Source: Bacteroidales bacterium Bact_11 (GTDB taxonomy: Bacteria; Bacteroidota; Bacteroidia; Bacteroidales; UBA932). Taken from it: a DNA stretch of 34,930 bases. Within the stretch, counting starts at the first letter, position 1. Each line of letters opens with the position of its first letter. The DNA is taken from assembly GCA_001603505.1 (NCBI GenBank), contig LUZC01000052.1, positions 1 through 34,930 of the forward strand, read 5' to 3'. Below, in pieces: positions 24,928 to 31,847 of the stretch. The notes beneath the pieces were generated by a model. The model worked only from the letters and a program-made list of their open reading frames with translations, was not told the DNA's origin and did no database searches. Position numbers and translations under genes: made by a program.

Positions 24928-25710
24928 ATGAAAAAGCTCGTTGGGAAACTTGTTTTGATTACCGGAGCCAGCTCCGGCATCGGCGCCGCCATCGCCCATG
25001 AATTCTCCCGCAAGGGGGCCAACCTGATCCTGCTGGCCCGAAACCGGCAGCGGCTGGAGACGGTCAAGACCGAATGCGTGAAACTCGGCGCATCCTCTGT
25101 CCAGCTTGTAGAAGCCGACACGACCGACTATCCCGCCATCGACGCCTTCGCGGCCAACATGAAGGGACACATCGATTTCATGGTGCTCAATGCCGGCATC
25201 ACACAGCGCTCGCTCGCCGTGGAGACGGCCGAAGAAGTTGACCGGAAAGTCATGGAAGTCGATTTTTTCGCCCCTATCCATTTGACCAAGGTGCTTTTCC
25301 AGGCCGGACGATGGGACCGGACTACGCGCATCGCCGTCACTTCGTCCATCGCCGGGCTGTTCGGATTCCCGCAACGGTCGGCCTATTGCGCCGCCAAACA
25401 CGCGCTGAAGGGTTTCTTCGAGGCGCTGCTGCTCGAAAACGACATGAAAGTCACCCTGATCTTTCCCGGCCGGATCAATACGCCCATCAGCCTCAACGCC
25501 CTGTCGGCCGACGGCAGCGTCCACGGCAAGATGGATCCCGGACAGGCGGGCGGCATGAACGTCGAAACCTGCGCCCGCAAGTGCGTCAAAGGCATCATCA
25601 GGGGCCGCCGCCACATCCGGGTCGGAGGAAAAGAAATGATTTCCTGCTTCCTTTACAAGTGGTTCCCGGGACTCTTCTTCCGCCTGGCCGGCAAGGTCTC
25701 GGCAGTTTAA
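24928..25710 (+). CDS. Short-chain dehydrogenase/reductase
   Basis: A 260-residue classical SDR. It shows TGASSGIG (12-19) for NAD(P) binding, NAG (88-90), the active-site serine in VTSSIAG (Ser140) and YCAAK (Tyr153, Lys157). The C-terminus has a hydrophobic, possibly membrane-associated segment (ISCFLYKWFPGLFFRLAG), as in DHRS7- and 3-ketosphinganine-reductase-like SDRs that act on lipids. As the last gene of a row with a CDP-alcohol transferase and an acyltransferase, a lipid substrate is plausible. It begins 14 bases after the M14 gene. Confidence 0.9.
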   Translation: MKKLVGKLVLITGASSGIGAAIAHEFSRKGANLILLARNRQRLETVKTECVKLGASSVQLVEADTTDYPAIDAFAANMKGHIDFMVLNAGITQRSLAVETAEEVDRKVMEVDFFAPIHLTKVLFQAGRWDRTTRIAVTSSIAGLFGFPQRSAYCAAKHALKGFFEALLLENDMKVTLIFPGRINTPISLNALSADGSVHGKMDPGQAGGMNVETCARKCVKGIIRGRRHIRVGGKEMISCFLYKWFPGLFFRLAGKVSAV

Positions 25711-25731
25711 ACTGCAAACTCGCGATATTTT

Positions 25732-25763
25732 TTTGGTCGCAACCGGAAAATTATCTACATTTG
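25732..25763 (+). promoter_or_regulatory. Promoter for the tRNA pair
   Basis: TTTG (25732-25735), a 20-base spacer and TACATTTG (25756-25763) match the Bacteroidota TTTG / TAnnTTTG promoter. It lies ten bases before tRNA-Pro and is one of the best matches in the window. Confidence 0.8.
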
Positions 25764-25773
25764 CGGTCCACTT

Positions 25774-25846
25774 CTGGATGTGGCGCAGTTGGTAGCGCAC
25801 CTGGTTAGGGACCAGGAGGTCGCTGGTTCAAGTCCAGTCATCCAGA
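25774..25846 (+). tRNA. tRNA-Pro, anticodon AGG
   Basis: A full 73-base cloverleaf: acceptor stem CTGGATG/CATCCAG, D stem GCGC/GCGC, anticodon stem CCTGG/CCAGG, loop TTAGGGA (anticodon AGG at the middle three), T stem GCTGG/CCAGT and discriminator A73. C1-G72, A73, G35, G36 and G37 all fit tRNA-Pro. The CCA end is not encoded. An A at wobble position 34 is rare in bacterial tRNAs other than tRNA-Arg(ACG). Confidence 0.93.
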
Positions 25847-25854
25847 CTCATTGA

Positions 25855-25941
25855 GGTGAGTTGTCCGAGTGGTTGAAGGAGCCTGCCTCGAAAACAGGTG
25901 TGCGGGTGACCGTACCGGGGGTTCGAATCCCTCACTCACCG
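25855..25941 (+). tRNA. tRNA-Ser, anticodon CGA
   Basis: An 87-base class II tRNA: acceptor GGTGAGT/ACTCACC, discriminator G73, D stem TCC/GGA, anticodon loop CTCGAAA (anticodon CGA), a long variable arm (TGCGG/CCGTA) and T arm GGGGG-TTCGAAT-CCCTC. The long variable arm and G73 identify serine. The top anticodon-stem pair is C31-A39, a mismatch. CCA is not encoded. It is 8 bases after tRNA-Pro and shares its promoter. Confidence 0.94.
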
Positions 25942-25955
25942 CAAAGTATTGATAC

Positions 25956-25986
25956 ACAGCCAGTTGCTTAGCAACTGGCTGTTTTT
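25956..25986 (+). terminator. Rho-independent terminator after the tRNA genes
   Basis: A perfect 12-bp stem (25956-25967 and 25971-25982) with loop TTA is followed at once by a five-T run (25982-25986). It lies 14 bases after tRNA-Ser and is the clearest intrinsic terminator in the window. Confidence 0.9.
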
Positions 25987-26031
25987 GGTTACGGCCCCGT
26001 CGAGAGCTCGTTCTCGTAAGGGGACGGAACC

Positions 26032-26059
26032 AAAAACAGGAAGGCGGCCTTCGGCCGCC
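26032..26059 (-). terminator. Minus-strand terminator in the palindromic element
   Basis: On the minus strand GGCGGCC-GAA-GGCCGCC (26059-26043) is followed six bases later by TTTTT (26036-26032). No minus-strand gene ends just upstream of it, so its use is unclear. Confidence 0.55.
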
Positions 26060-26154
26060 GGCTGTGTATCAATGCTTTGCAAGGGCCCCTCCGGCGAGGA
26101 GCCAGGGAATGCGCAGGCGCCATGGCGCCGAGCACAATCCCGCAACACATTCCA

Positions 26155-26187
26155 TTTGTAGCGAACGGATTATTTTCTATATATTTG
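26155..26187 (+). promoter_or_regulatory. Promoter for the TolB/isomerase fusion gene
   Basis: TTTG (26155-26158), a 21-base spacer and TATATTTG (26180-26187) fit the Bacteroidota promoter consensus. The start codon is 23 bases further on. Confidence 0.72.
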
Positions 26188-26209
26188 TGACCTGCAATGA
26201 ATTCTTGAC

Positions 26210-27967
26210 ATGAAGAAGCCACTTCTCTCCGTCGTTCTCGCCCTTACGAGTACCCTGCCTGCTTTCGGGCAGCATCCCCAACCTTCGTACAGCTATTTGG
26301 AAATCTTCGACGTTGAGACCGGCACGCATCGGGTGGTGAAAGAGTTTCCTTATGTGATTGAGGCGCCCAACTGGACGCCGGACGGAAAGTGGCTGGTGGT
26401 AAACAAGGACGGACGGTTGTTCAAGCTCGCTGCCGACGGTTCTTCGGATTTGCTGGAAATCCAGACCGGCGCCATCACCCAGTGCAACAACGACCATGTG
26501 GTTACGGCTGACGGCCGTTGGATCGGCCTCAGCAGCAATGACCCCGCCAACAAGCGGTCCTACAATTCCTATGTATATGTGGTTCCTTTCGAGGGCGGCG
26601 AACCTCGCCGGATTACTCCGCTGGGGCCCAGCTACCTGCACGGAATCAGCCCCGACGGCAAACTGGCCGCCTACTGCGCTTTCCGCGGGCCGAAAATGGA
26701 GCAGGATGTCTACGTGATGCCGCTCAAGGGCGGCGAGGAAAAACGTCTCACCGATGCTCCCGGCCTGGATGACGGCCCTGAATTCAGCCCGGACGGCAAA
26801 ACCATCTGGTTCAACAGTGTCCGTACCGGCCGCATGCAGGTGTGGAAAATGAAAGCCAATGGCAAGGACCAGACCCAGATGACCTTCGACACGGACATGA
26901 ATTCCTGGTTCCCCCACATTTCACCCGACGGGAAAAAGGTGGTCTATATCGCTTATCACGACTATGAGATCGATCCGGGTTCCCACATCGCCGACCTCAA
27001 CGTGCAGCTCCGGATGATTCCCGCGACGGGGGGTGATCCGCGTGTGCTGCTGGAGTTTTTCGGCGGACAGGGAAGCCTGAACGTCAATTCCTGGAGCCCG
27101 GACAGCAGGCAGTTCGCCTTCGTGCGCTACCGCCTCGCCGAAGAAATCACGGCACCCCGCAAGGAAATGGCGGTACAGCTGTATTCCGTACGCTCACTGC
27201 TTGGCACGCCGGAACTGTTTGCCCGCAACCATCCCTATATGTTATCCCGCCTTTCGGAGATGGGTTACACGGCTTCAGAAGCAGCCAGCTACGAGAACGG
27301 CCGGTTCTCCGGACTGGCGCCGGAGGCGTTTGCGCGCATCCTGAAAGAGGCGGGGCTGCCGCTCATCTCTTCCCATACGACCCGTCCCCTTACCCGCGAA
27401 GAACTGACCTCCGGAGACTACTCCCAGGCGCTGGCCTGGTGGGATGCCTGTATCACCGCCCATAAGGCAGCCGGCATCCCCCGTCTGGTGATGTCCTGGT
27501 CCCAGCCGCTGCAAATGAAAGCCGAGCTGGAGACGATGGCCGCTTACCTGAACGCCATCGGCGCGAAGTGCCGGGAAGCGGGCCTCCGCTTCGGCTATCA
27601 CAGTCACAGCCATGAGTTCCAGAAAGTGGAAGACACCACGATGATGGACTGGTTCATCGCCCATACCGACCCGGAGAATGTCTTCTTCGAAATGGATGTC
27701 TATTGGGCCGTCGTGGGCGGGGCCAGCCCCGTGGAATACATGAACAACTATGCCGGCCGCTTCGAACTCCTTCACATCAAGGACAAACACGAGATCGGCC
27801 AGAGCGGTATGGTGGGCTTCGACGCCATCTTCCGCAATATGCCGAAGGCCGGCACCCGCGCTTTCGTGGTGGAGTTGGAAGAAGCCAGCACGCCCAATAT
27901 CCTCAAAGGGCTCCGCGAAAGCGCCCTCTACCTGCGGAATTTGCCGCAGGTTCCCGGCGCACATTAA
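26210..27967 (+). CDS. TolB-like beta-propeller fused to sugar-phosphate isomerase/epimerase domain
   Basis: A 585-residue exported protein. The signal peptide is MKKPLLSVVLALTSTLPAFG. Residues about 25-312 form a TolB/PD40-type propeller with repeated SPDGK-like blades (WTPDGKWLVV 55-64, ISPDGKLAAY 146-155, FSPDGKTIWF 192-201, ISPDGKKVVY 237-246, WSPDSRQFAF 295-304). Residues about 317-585 form a xylose-isomerase-like TIM barrel starting MAVQLYSVRSLLGTP, with likely metal ligands in GYHSHSHEF (462-470), FFEMDVYW (492-499) and LLHIKDKHE (520-528). Related barrels of Bacteroidota usually stand alone. The linker is only a few residues, and no stop or shift is seen. The substrate is unknown. It converges with ccsA seven bases away. 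Confidence 0.88.
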   Translation: MKKPLLSVVLALTSTLPAFGQHPQPSYSYLEIFDVETGTHRVVKEFPYVIEAPNWTPDGKWLVVNKDGRLFKLAADGSSDLLEIQTGAITQCNNDHVVTADGRWIGLSSNDPANKRSYNSYVYVVPFEGGEPRRITPLGPSYLHGISPDGKLAAYCAFRGPKMEQDVYVMPLKGGEEKRLTDAPGLDDGPEFSPDGKTIWFNSVRTGRMQVWKMKANGKDQTQMTFDTDMNSWFPHISPDGKKVVYIAYHDYEIDPGSHIADLNVQLRMIPATGGDPRVLLEFFGGQGSLNVNSWSPDSRQFAFVRYRLAEEITAPRKEMAVQLYSVRSLLGTPELFARNHPYMLSRLSEMGYTASEAASYENGRFSGLAPEAFARILKEAGLPLISSHTTRPLTREELTSGDYSQALAWWDACITAHKAAGIPRLVMSWSQPLQMKAELETMAAYLNAIGAKCREAGLRFGYHSHSHEFQKVEDTTMMDWFIAHTDPENVFFEMDVYWAVVGGASPVEYMNNYAGRFELLHIKDKHEIGQSGMVGFDAIFRNMPKAGTRAFVVELEEASTPNILKGLRESALYLRNLPQVPGAH

Positions 27968-27974
27968 AGCACCG

Positions 27975-28760
27975 TCATTTCACGTTGTAGGTGTGGATGG
28001 ACAACCCCCGCGCGGAAGGCAGGTAGTTGATGCCCCACCAGCAGATCTGCAGGCACACGAAACACAGAAGCAGGAGGATGCAGGCCGTCTTCCATTTGCC
28101 CGGACGCGCCTTGCGCAGATGCAGGTACACCAGGTAGCAGAGCCAGGTGGCGGCGGCCCAGGTTTCCTTCGGGTCCCAGGACCAGTAATTGCCCCAGGCC
28201 TCTTTGGCCCACATCGCGCCGAACAGCATCCCGAAGGTCAGGAAGGCCAGGCCCACATAAACCAGATTATCAGTAAGATTGATTTCTTTCTCCGTTGTCT
28301 TGTCCTTCCGGATGAGCATATAAAGCGCCATCACCGTTGCCGCGCCCAGCAGCGCATAGGAGAACATATACACAATCACGTGCGGCGCGAACCACGGACT
28401 CTGCAGCGCCGGCATCAGGCCCTTGGAGTGGATCTCCGGCTTGAACAGATTCACGCAGATGAACACAAGGGCGAGCAGTGTGCTGAAACTCAGAATCCAC
28501 TTGTAGCGCCACCGGCCGTAAACGATGATACCTGCCACGGGCAGGAAGAACGAGTACCAGAGACGCGTTTCCCCCATCGTCCGAAGCGGCGGGCGCTCCA
28601 GCGAAATCCACATGCCCAGGATAAAAGTGAAAAAGACGGCGATGCCGGCCAGTGTGCAGGCATACACCAGCGTACGGCGTTCCTTCCAGGCGAAGAAAGC
28701 GCCTGCCACCCAAAGGAGCACAGCTCCCAAAGCAAACCAGACAAAGGAATCCCAACTCAT
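27975..28760 (-). CDS. ccsA: Cytochrome c assembly protein CcsA/ResC
   Basis: This inner-membrane protein works with ResB/CcsB to carry haem out and attach it to apocytochromes c (system II). The 261-residue protein has about eight membrane helices and the tryptophan-rich WWD motif WAKEAWGNYWSWDPKETW (184-201), which holds haem. Likely haem-ligand histidines are in SPWFAPHVIVY (His127) and VYLHL (His214). Its ATG overlaps the resB stop by four bases. It is last in nrfH-nrfA-resB-ccsA, so its main client is probably NrfHA. Confidence 0.94.
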   Translation of the reverse strand: MSWDSFVWFALGAVLLWVAGAFFAWKERRTLVYACTLAGIAVFFTFILGMWISLERPPLRTMGETRLWYSFFLPVAGIIVYGRWRYKWILSFSTLLALVFICVNLFKPEIHSKGLMPALQSPWFAPHVIVYMFSYALLGAATVMALYMLIRKDKTTEKEINLTDNLVYVGLAFLTFGMLFGAMWAKEAWGNYWSWDPKETWAAATWLCYLVYLHLRKARPGKWKTACILLLLCFVCLQICWWGINYLPSARGLSIHTYNVK

Positions 28761-29644
28761 GATTTCATCGGTTTAGGAGCCATAAAAAACATCAGGCACA
28801 AGGCACCCGCAATCATCAGGAAAATACCCAGATAGACCCAGAAAATCCACGGATCGCGCACCAGTTGGAACACGCTGTAAGGGCTTTCGGCACCCCGGAA
28901 ACTGTCGTAACCATACTGATAGATCTTCCAACCGTTCTCTTTCAGCGGCTTGTTCACTTCCACCGTGCCCCGGACGGTTTTTCCGTCTTCGGTATAGACG
29001 GTGATATCGGAAGTAAAGCGCTTGGGTGTATGGTCGGGATACTCCTCCATCGTAAACCGATGCAGTTCGATAGCCAGGCCGGGCTCGTGTACCATTCCGG
29101 CATCGTCGATCGCCCGCCATTCGGTCTCGCCGGTGAAGGCGGTCAGCTGAAGTTTCCGGATATCCGCATTGCCCAGCGTGGCCGACACGATGGCAATGAC
29201 CACACCGAGGTGATTCAGGAGAAAGGGCATTTCCTTCACCTTCCAGCGGAGCAGATGGTTGAGCGATGCAAGAGACGAAATCAATATCATCCAAGTCCAG
29301 ATGAGGACAAAGGGCCAGAAGCGGAGCATCTGGCTGAGCCAAGGAAGGCCCTCTCCCCTGACTTGCGGAAGCAGACCCATCAAAATTGTGAGCGCGGCGG
29401 CATACGACAGGCAAGGTACGGCGGCACTGCTGTGCATCATCCATTCAAAGACATATACCTTCCGGCGCAACACATACAGTACACCGATGACAACCAGCAG
29501 TAAGACCAGCAGGATCAGGTTCACCGGCCATGCTAGCAGGCCCCATACGACAGGTCCCAGGACCCACTGCAACAGCAGGCCGGTAACAAGAAGGCCTCCT
29601 CCGATGAGGAAGCCCTCTTTCATTGTCCAGGGTTTGACCCACAT
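28757..29644 (-). CDS. resB: Cytochrome c biogenesis protein ResB/CcsB
   Basis: This is the partner of CcsA in system II haem attachment. The protein has helices near the N-terminus (about 10-60), a pair near 85-130 and one helix close to the C-terminus (IFWVYLGIFLMIAGALCLMFF). Between them lies a periplasmic domain with features such as LNHLGVVIAIVSATLGNADIRKLQLTA and KPLKENGWKIYQYGYDS, both typical of ResB. The start at 29644 (MWVKPWTMKEGFL) is two bases after nrfA and gives 295 residues; an ATG seven codons later is also possible. It is shorter than the fused or Gram-positive ResB proteins, as usual for Bacteroidota nrf clusters. Confidence 0.88.
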   Translation of the reverse strand: MWVKPWTMKEGFLIGGGLLVTGLLLQWVLGPVVWGLLAWPVNLILLVLLLVVIGVLYVLRRKVYVFEWMMHSSAAVPCLSYAAALTILMGLLPQVRGEGLPWLSQMLRFWPFVLIWTWMILISSLASLNHLLRWKVKEMPFLLNHLGVVIAIVSATLGNADIRKLQLTAFTGETEWRAIDDAGMVHEPGLAIELHRFTMEEYPDHTPKRFTSDITVYTEDGKTVRGTVEVNKPLKENGWKIYQYGYDSFRGAESPYSVFQLVRDPWIFWVYLGIFLMIAGALCLMFFMAPKPMKS

Positions 29645-29646
29645 AC

Positions 29647-31152
29647 TCAATATGCAAGCAGTTTTTCGTTCTCCTGGGCCGAGGCAAGCCACTGGGGAAC
29701 AATCTCATCCATAAACCGGGCCTTCTTCTCGCGCATCCCCTTCATATCCAGGCCGATAAATGCCTGAGCCTTGGCCTTGGTGGAAATGTCGGGCATCGGC
29801 ACGTCACCGGTATAGCCGTGCTTGGCCAGAACCTTTGAAATCTGAAGGCGGGCTTCCTGTGCATAGTTGATGCCATTGCCCATCAGGCGGAGCACTTCCT
29901 GCGGCGCATGGAAGGAGGCACCGTGTGATGCGACGGCATAGTCCCAGCGCCACTGGCTCTTGCGGATGTTCTGGAGAGCATCCTTCATCTCGGAGTCGGT
30001 TGCGCCCTTATCCCATGCGAACTTGGCCTCGATATGGGCCTTGGCCAGGATATCCTCCAACTGGTCGCGCACCTCGAGGCATTTTTCCTGACGCTCATAT
30101 ACGTTCTGGCGCAGGGTCTCTTCGCTTTCGCGGTGGCAATTAAGGCATGTGCGGTCCATTTTCGCCAGCGGGCTCTGGATGTGGTGGTCGGAGTATTTCA
30201 CGCCACCGTCGGCCACGTAAGGCATATGGCAGTCAGCGCAGGTGACGCCCCGCTGACCGTGGATGCCCTGCAGGGAGGTTTCATAGCCGGGATGCTGGGC
30301 TTTGAGGATGGGCGCCTTGGAAAGCGCGTGCGTGTAATCGGCATAGCCCATTTCATCGTAGTACTTTTCAGCGTCTTCCAGCGTAAGGCCGTATTTCCAG
30401 GGGAAAGTGAGGTACTGATCCTTTTCGGGCGTTTCAGGGTAATCGTGGAAATAATACTCCACGTGGCACTGGGCACAGACCAGCGAACGCATTTCGTTGT
30501 GCGTAGCCTTGTCCACATCCTTGCCCATGCTGGCAAAAGCTTCGCGCAGGGCAGGACGGGAAATATGCAGATCCATCGTCGCACTGTCGTGGCAGTCCGA
30601 GCAGCCGATGGGATTCACCACCTCGGCACCCCACTTGGCCCAATTGGCCTTGTAGAACTCGGCCGGACCTACTTCTTCCATCAGGCGCGGCACATCCGGT
30701 CCCTTGCAGGTCCAGCAGGTACCCGGCTGATTGGATCCGGTCGTGGGTGTATCGGGCCAGCCGGTACGGAGGATTTCGCGATGGTCTTCCAGGGCGTGGA
30801 AATGGCCGCGGGGCGAATTGTAGTCCCAGGAGAAGGCGTAGCCGGCCCAGAGGACGACCATATTCGGACGCTCTTCCAGGACGTCCTGAATGTCGGACGA
30901 CATATACTTGGAACGGAAATCCGTCTCCTCGGTAGCCTTCCAGGTTTCATATTCGCGCGGAAAATCGCTCTTGAACTTCTGGTTCTGCGCCACGATACCC
31001 TGCATCGGGTTCTTGCGGTTGTTGAAGACGCTCGCCACCTCGGCGCGGCGTTCCATCAAGGCGGAAACCACGAGGCCGAGGAGGAAGACGACGACCATGG
31101 CGCCGCCGAAAATCAGCCAGCTGTGCAAGGGTTTGAGTTTGTTTTCGCTCAT
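29647..31152 (-). CDS. nrfA: Ammonia-forming cytochrome c nitrite reductase
   Basis: NrfA reduces nitrite to ammonium with six electrons in the periplasm. The 501-residue protein has an N-terminal signal-anchor-like helix (about 12-33) and five haem motifs: the active-site CWTCK (146-150), in which lysine replaces histidine as ligand, and CSDCH (184-188), CAQCH (226-230), CADCH (305-309) and CLNCH (336-340). Conserved active-site surroundings are visible: NSPRGHFHALED (112-123), VEYYF (231-235) and AQHPGYE (285-291). It lies 13 bases after nrfH, which supplies quinol electrons. The length fits the family. Confidence 0.97.
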   Translation of the reverse strand: MSENKLKPLHSWLIFGGAMVVVFLLGLVVSALMERRAEVASVFNNRKNPMQGIVAQNQKFKSDFPREYETWKATEETDFRSKYMSSDIQDVLEERPNMVVLWAGYAFSWDYNSPRGHFHALEDHREILRTGWPDTPTTGSNQPGTCWTCKGPDVPRLMEEVGPAEFYKANWAKWGAEVVNPIGCSDCHDSATMDLHISRPALREAFASMGKDVDKATHNEMRSLVCAQCHVEYYFHDYPETPEKDQYLTFPWKYGLTLEDAEKYYDEMGYADYTHALSKAPILKAQHPGYETSLQGIHGQRGVTCADCHMPYVADGGVKYSDHHIQSPLAKMDRTCLNCHRESEETLRQNVYERQEKCLEVRDQLEDILAKAHIEAKFAWDKGATDSEMKDALQNIRKSQWRWDYAVASHGASFHAPQEVLRLMGNGINYAQEARLQISKVLAKHGYTGDVPMPDISTKAKAQAFIGLDMKGMREKKARFMDEIVPQWLASAQENEKLLAY

Positions 31153-31165
31153 ATTTCAATCATTT

Positions 31166-31780
31166 TTATTTTCCGTGTAGATGGCCGTGCGGCGAACGGT
31201 GCCCGATGGCTTTCTGCAACCATTCGGGAACCGGAGAATCCGGGAAAGGAACCTTGGCGTCGACCGTGGCCGACAGGCTGTTCTTCCCGCCGTGCGGGAC
31301 ATCCCGATGGCAATCCCAGCAGGCCTTGCCTTCATCCGCCGCGGTCATCTTAAAGTCGATTTTCCCAGCCTTGACCATTTCCGTGGTAAGCTCTGTATGG
31401 CAGCGGATGCAGTTGTTCATGATCACCTGCGCGCTGGGATCCTTGGCGGCCGGTACCTGCGGCTCACTGAACGTAAGGAAGGCTGCGGTATGTTTCATGC
31501 CGTCCAGGCCTTTGAAAGCATACTTTCGCGCCACGTTCTCGTGCGGGACGTGGCAGTCATTGCAGGTGACCGTTCCTCCCCTTCCGTGGGAAGAATGGTT
31601 CCAGGTCGCGTAATAGGGCTGCATGATATGGCAGTTGACACAGGCCGACGGGTCGTCTCCCACCAGATACGTATGGAAACGCATCATATACAGGAAAAGG
31701 CATACGCCACCCACAAATGCGCCCGCCAGGCACAAAAGAAGCACCTTTTGCCAGGGTTTCAACTGTTTAAGGAAAGACAT
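31166..31780 (-). CDS. nrfH: Cytochrome c nitrite reductase small subunit (quinol dehydrogenase)
   Basis: NrfH is the NapC/NirT-family membrane cytochrome that oxidises quinol and passes electrons to NrfA. The 204-residue protein has one N-terminal helix (about 12-33) and four haem motifs CVNCH (47-51), CNDCH (73-77), CIRCH (124-128) and CWDCH (154-158). It ends in a histidine-rich tail (HRSPHGHLHGK). It is the first gene of the nrfH-nrfA-resB-ccsA operon, with a strong TTTG-N20-TAACTTTG promoter upstream. Confidence 0.96.
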   Translation of the reverse strand: MSFLKQLKPWQKVLLLCLAGAFVGGVCLFLYMMRFHTYLVGDDPSACVNCHIMQPYYATWNHSSHGRGGTVTCNDCHVPHENVARKYAFKGLDGMKHTAAFLTFSEPQVPAAKDPSAQVIMNNCIRCHTELTTEMVKAGKIDFKMTAADEGKACWDCHRDVPHGGKNSLSATVDAKVPFPDSPVPEWLQKAIGHRSPHGHLHGK

Positions 31781-31806
31781 CCGGGGCAGAGATCAACGTT
31801 TCCTTA

Positions 31807-31838
31807 CAAAGTTACGCATTCTTCTCCGGATTCCCAAA
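31807..31838 (-). promoter_or_regulatory. Promoter of the nrf operon
   Basis: On the minus strand TTTG (31838-31835), a 20-base spacer and TAACTTTG (31814-31807) match the Bacteroidota consensus very well. The expected transcript has a leader of about 20-25 bases before the nrfH ATG. No obvious operator palindrome was seen beside it. Confidence 0.8.
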
Positions 31839-31847
31839 TGTGCGGTG

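Larger units (their letters stand above)
25941..26080. repeat. Head-to-head palindromic element with two terminator-like units
   Basis: A 140-base inverted structure starts at the last base of tRNA-Ser. Outer arms of 21 bases (25941-25961 and 26060-26080) match with one G-U difference. Inner arms of 18 bases (25981-25998 and 26020-26037, 16 of 18 matching) begin GTTTTTGGTT. Between outer and inner arms each side has its own hairpin, of unrelated sequence: left AGTTGC/GCAACT-type, right GGCGGCC/GGCCGCC. The centre holds CGAGA/TCTCG. Each half therefore reads as hairpin plus T-run in its own direction. Confidence 0.85.

Noticed and set aside
25936-26222. Several small open frames in the palindromic region
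   Set aside because: They read across hairpins and the tRNA-Ser end, have no family resemblance and exist on both strands because of the inverted symmetry.
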